Positions 23,700 to 24,112 of a stretch of 24,112 nt of DNA are shown in pieces. How positions within the stretch are numbered: the first letter of the stretch is position 1; each line of letters begins with the position of its first letter. The position numbers and the translations under genes are program-made. The notes beneath the pieces were generated by a model. The model worked only from the letters and a program-made list of their open reading frames with translations, did not search any database and was not told the DNA's origin. Location of the stretch: the NCBI GenBank assembly GCA_965661085.1, contig CBFIDA010000013.1, positions 1 through 24,112 of the forward strand, written 5' to 3'. Origin of the DNA: CBFIDA01 sp965661085. Its GTDB lineage: Bacteria; Pseudomonadota; Gammaproteobacteria; Comchoanobacterales; Comchoanobacteraceae.

Positions 23700-23728
23700 T
23701 GATAAAAGGACAGCAAAACGTTGTCCAA
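23700..23728 (-). promoter_or_regulatory. Tentative promoter for the lipoprotein-tsaB unit
   Basis: On the minus strand TTGGAC (23723-23728), 17 nt, TTATCA (23700-23705), about 35 nt before the lipoprotein ATG. The -10 is a moderate match. Confidence 0.35.
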
Positions 23729-23998
23729 TGGTTTTGCCCAATGGCGCATCGAACCCAGAACCACCTTTTTAAAATTGGGCGCACATTTGTACAAATTCAG
23801 TTGTGATGCACGCTTTTAACTCAAATGAGCCTCAACATGAACACGGGAGCGTTTGACTCCACAGATCACTTTAAAGAAAACACCTGATTTCAGAACAGAT
23901 GAACGTAAACATCATGGCCCTTGGGATCGTGACTGTTGGGGTACCATCTGAATGACCAAATGTTAAAGAGGCCGGCTTGGCATCGAACCGCAATGGCG

Positions 23999-24027
23999 TT
24001 GCAATGCCAACCACCAATGACTATAAT
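23999..24027 (+). promoter_or_regulatory. Sigma70-type promoter with overlapping palindrome, for the right-edge gene
   Basis: TTGCAA (23999-24004), 17 nt, TATAAT (24022-24027). The -35 lies at the centre of a near-perfect palindrome, TGGCGTTGCAATGCCA (23994-24009, one mismatched pair), a possible repressor site. The rest of 23729-23998 shows no gene that I can support. Confidence 0.7.
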
Positions 24028-24087
24028 GACGCCTTGATCCTCAACATCACAGTCTTTTCATCCCAGCCACAAACCACGAGCCCACAC

Positions 24088-24112
24088 ATGACCGTCATCA
24101 TTTCAAAAGAAG
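24088..24112 (+). CDS. Start of a gene running off the right edge (unidentified)
   Basis: ATG at 24088 is followed by an open frame, MTVIISKE, to the end of the window. It is placed about 55 nt after a strong promoter start point. Only a weak ACGAG lies upstream. Eight residues are too few to name a product. Confidence 0.4.

Noticed and set aside
23960..24010. tRNA-like GGTTCGATGCC on the minus strand near the right edge
   Set aside because: The T stem does not pair beyond two bases and there is no room for a variable region before the TTGCAA loop; better explained as a palindrome at a promoter.

Overview
The window looks like chromosome from a gammaproteobacterium, most likely a host-associated or intracellular lineage near Legionellales/Coxiellales. 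The main reason is gene order: mutS diverges from recA-recX-alaS-lysC, followed by csrA, tRNA-Ser(GCU) and tRNA-Arg(ACG) on the same strand, an arrangement I know from Coxiella- and Legionella-like genomes and partly from E. coli. accA next to tilS and plsY next to tsaD are also gammaproteobacterial pairings. Nearly every recognised gene is a core housekeeping gene. I see no transposase, phage gene, CRISPR array or resistance gene.

Layout. 1-541: oligoribonuclease (minus), cut by the left edge. 542-1372: no intact recognised gene, but two minus-strand stretches read like decayed genes. 1373-6307: plsY (+) converges on tsaD (-); accA-tilS (+, overlapping ATGA) converges on mutM (-). 6381-8539: groES-groEL (-) with an intrinsic terminator and a dual sigma32/sigma70-type promoter; both chaperonins are divergent. 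8655-10536: dapE (+) converges on a secreted HAD-family acid phosphatase (-). 10562-10768: tRNA-Arg and tRNA-Ser (-) with a good promoter; the phosphatase gene lies 25 nt downstream and may be cotranscribed. 10769-11348: a mostly empty stretch with one doubtful 58-residue ORF. 11349-17103: csrA with its leader, then the tightly packed recA-recX-alaS-lysC operon (-). 17311-19857: mutS (+).

19854-22431 is the least explained region. Three unrecognised integral-membrane proteins, and possibly a fourth small one, lie on the plus strand. Two very strong sigma70-like promoters drive them (one is exact consensus, TTGACA-17-TATAAT), and a strong terminator follows the third gene. At least two of the proteins share a hydrophobic hairpin with a proline at the turn, and the third gene carries that hairpin twice. 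This is the best candidate for an undescribed, lineage-specific system, possibly inclusion-membrane or secreted proteins; no function can be assigned from sequence alone. 22439-23665: tsaB behind a small lipoprotein gene (-). 23999-24112: a strong promoter overlapping a palindrome, then the first codons of a gene that runs off the right edge.

Functional links: TsaB and TsaD both serve tRNA t6A37 synthesis; TilS makes lysidine in tRNA-Ile; LysC and DapE belong to diaminopimelate/lysine synthesis; AccA and PlsY to fatty acid and phospholipid synthesis; MutS, MutM, RecA and RecX to DNA repair. Gene starts were moved from the longest ORF to the codon with the best ribosome-binding site where the sequence allowed. 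The tetranucleotide CATG is strikingly frequent, including in non-coding DNA.
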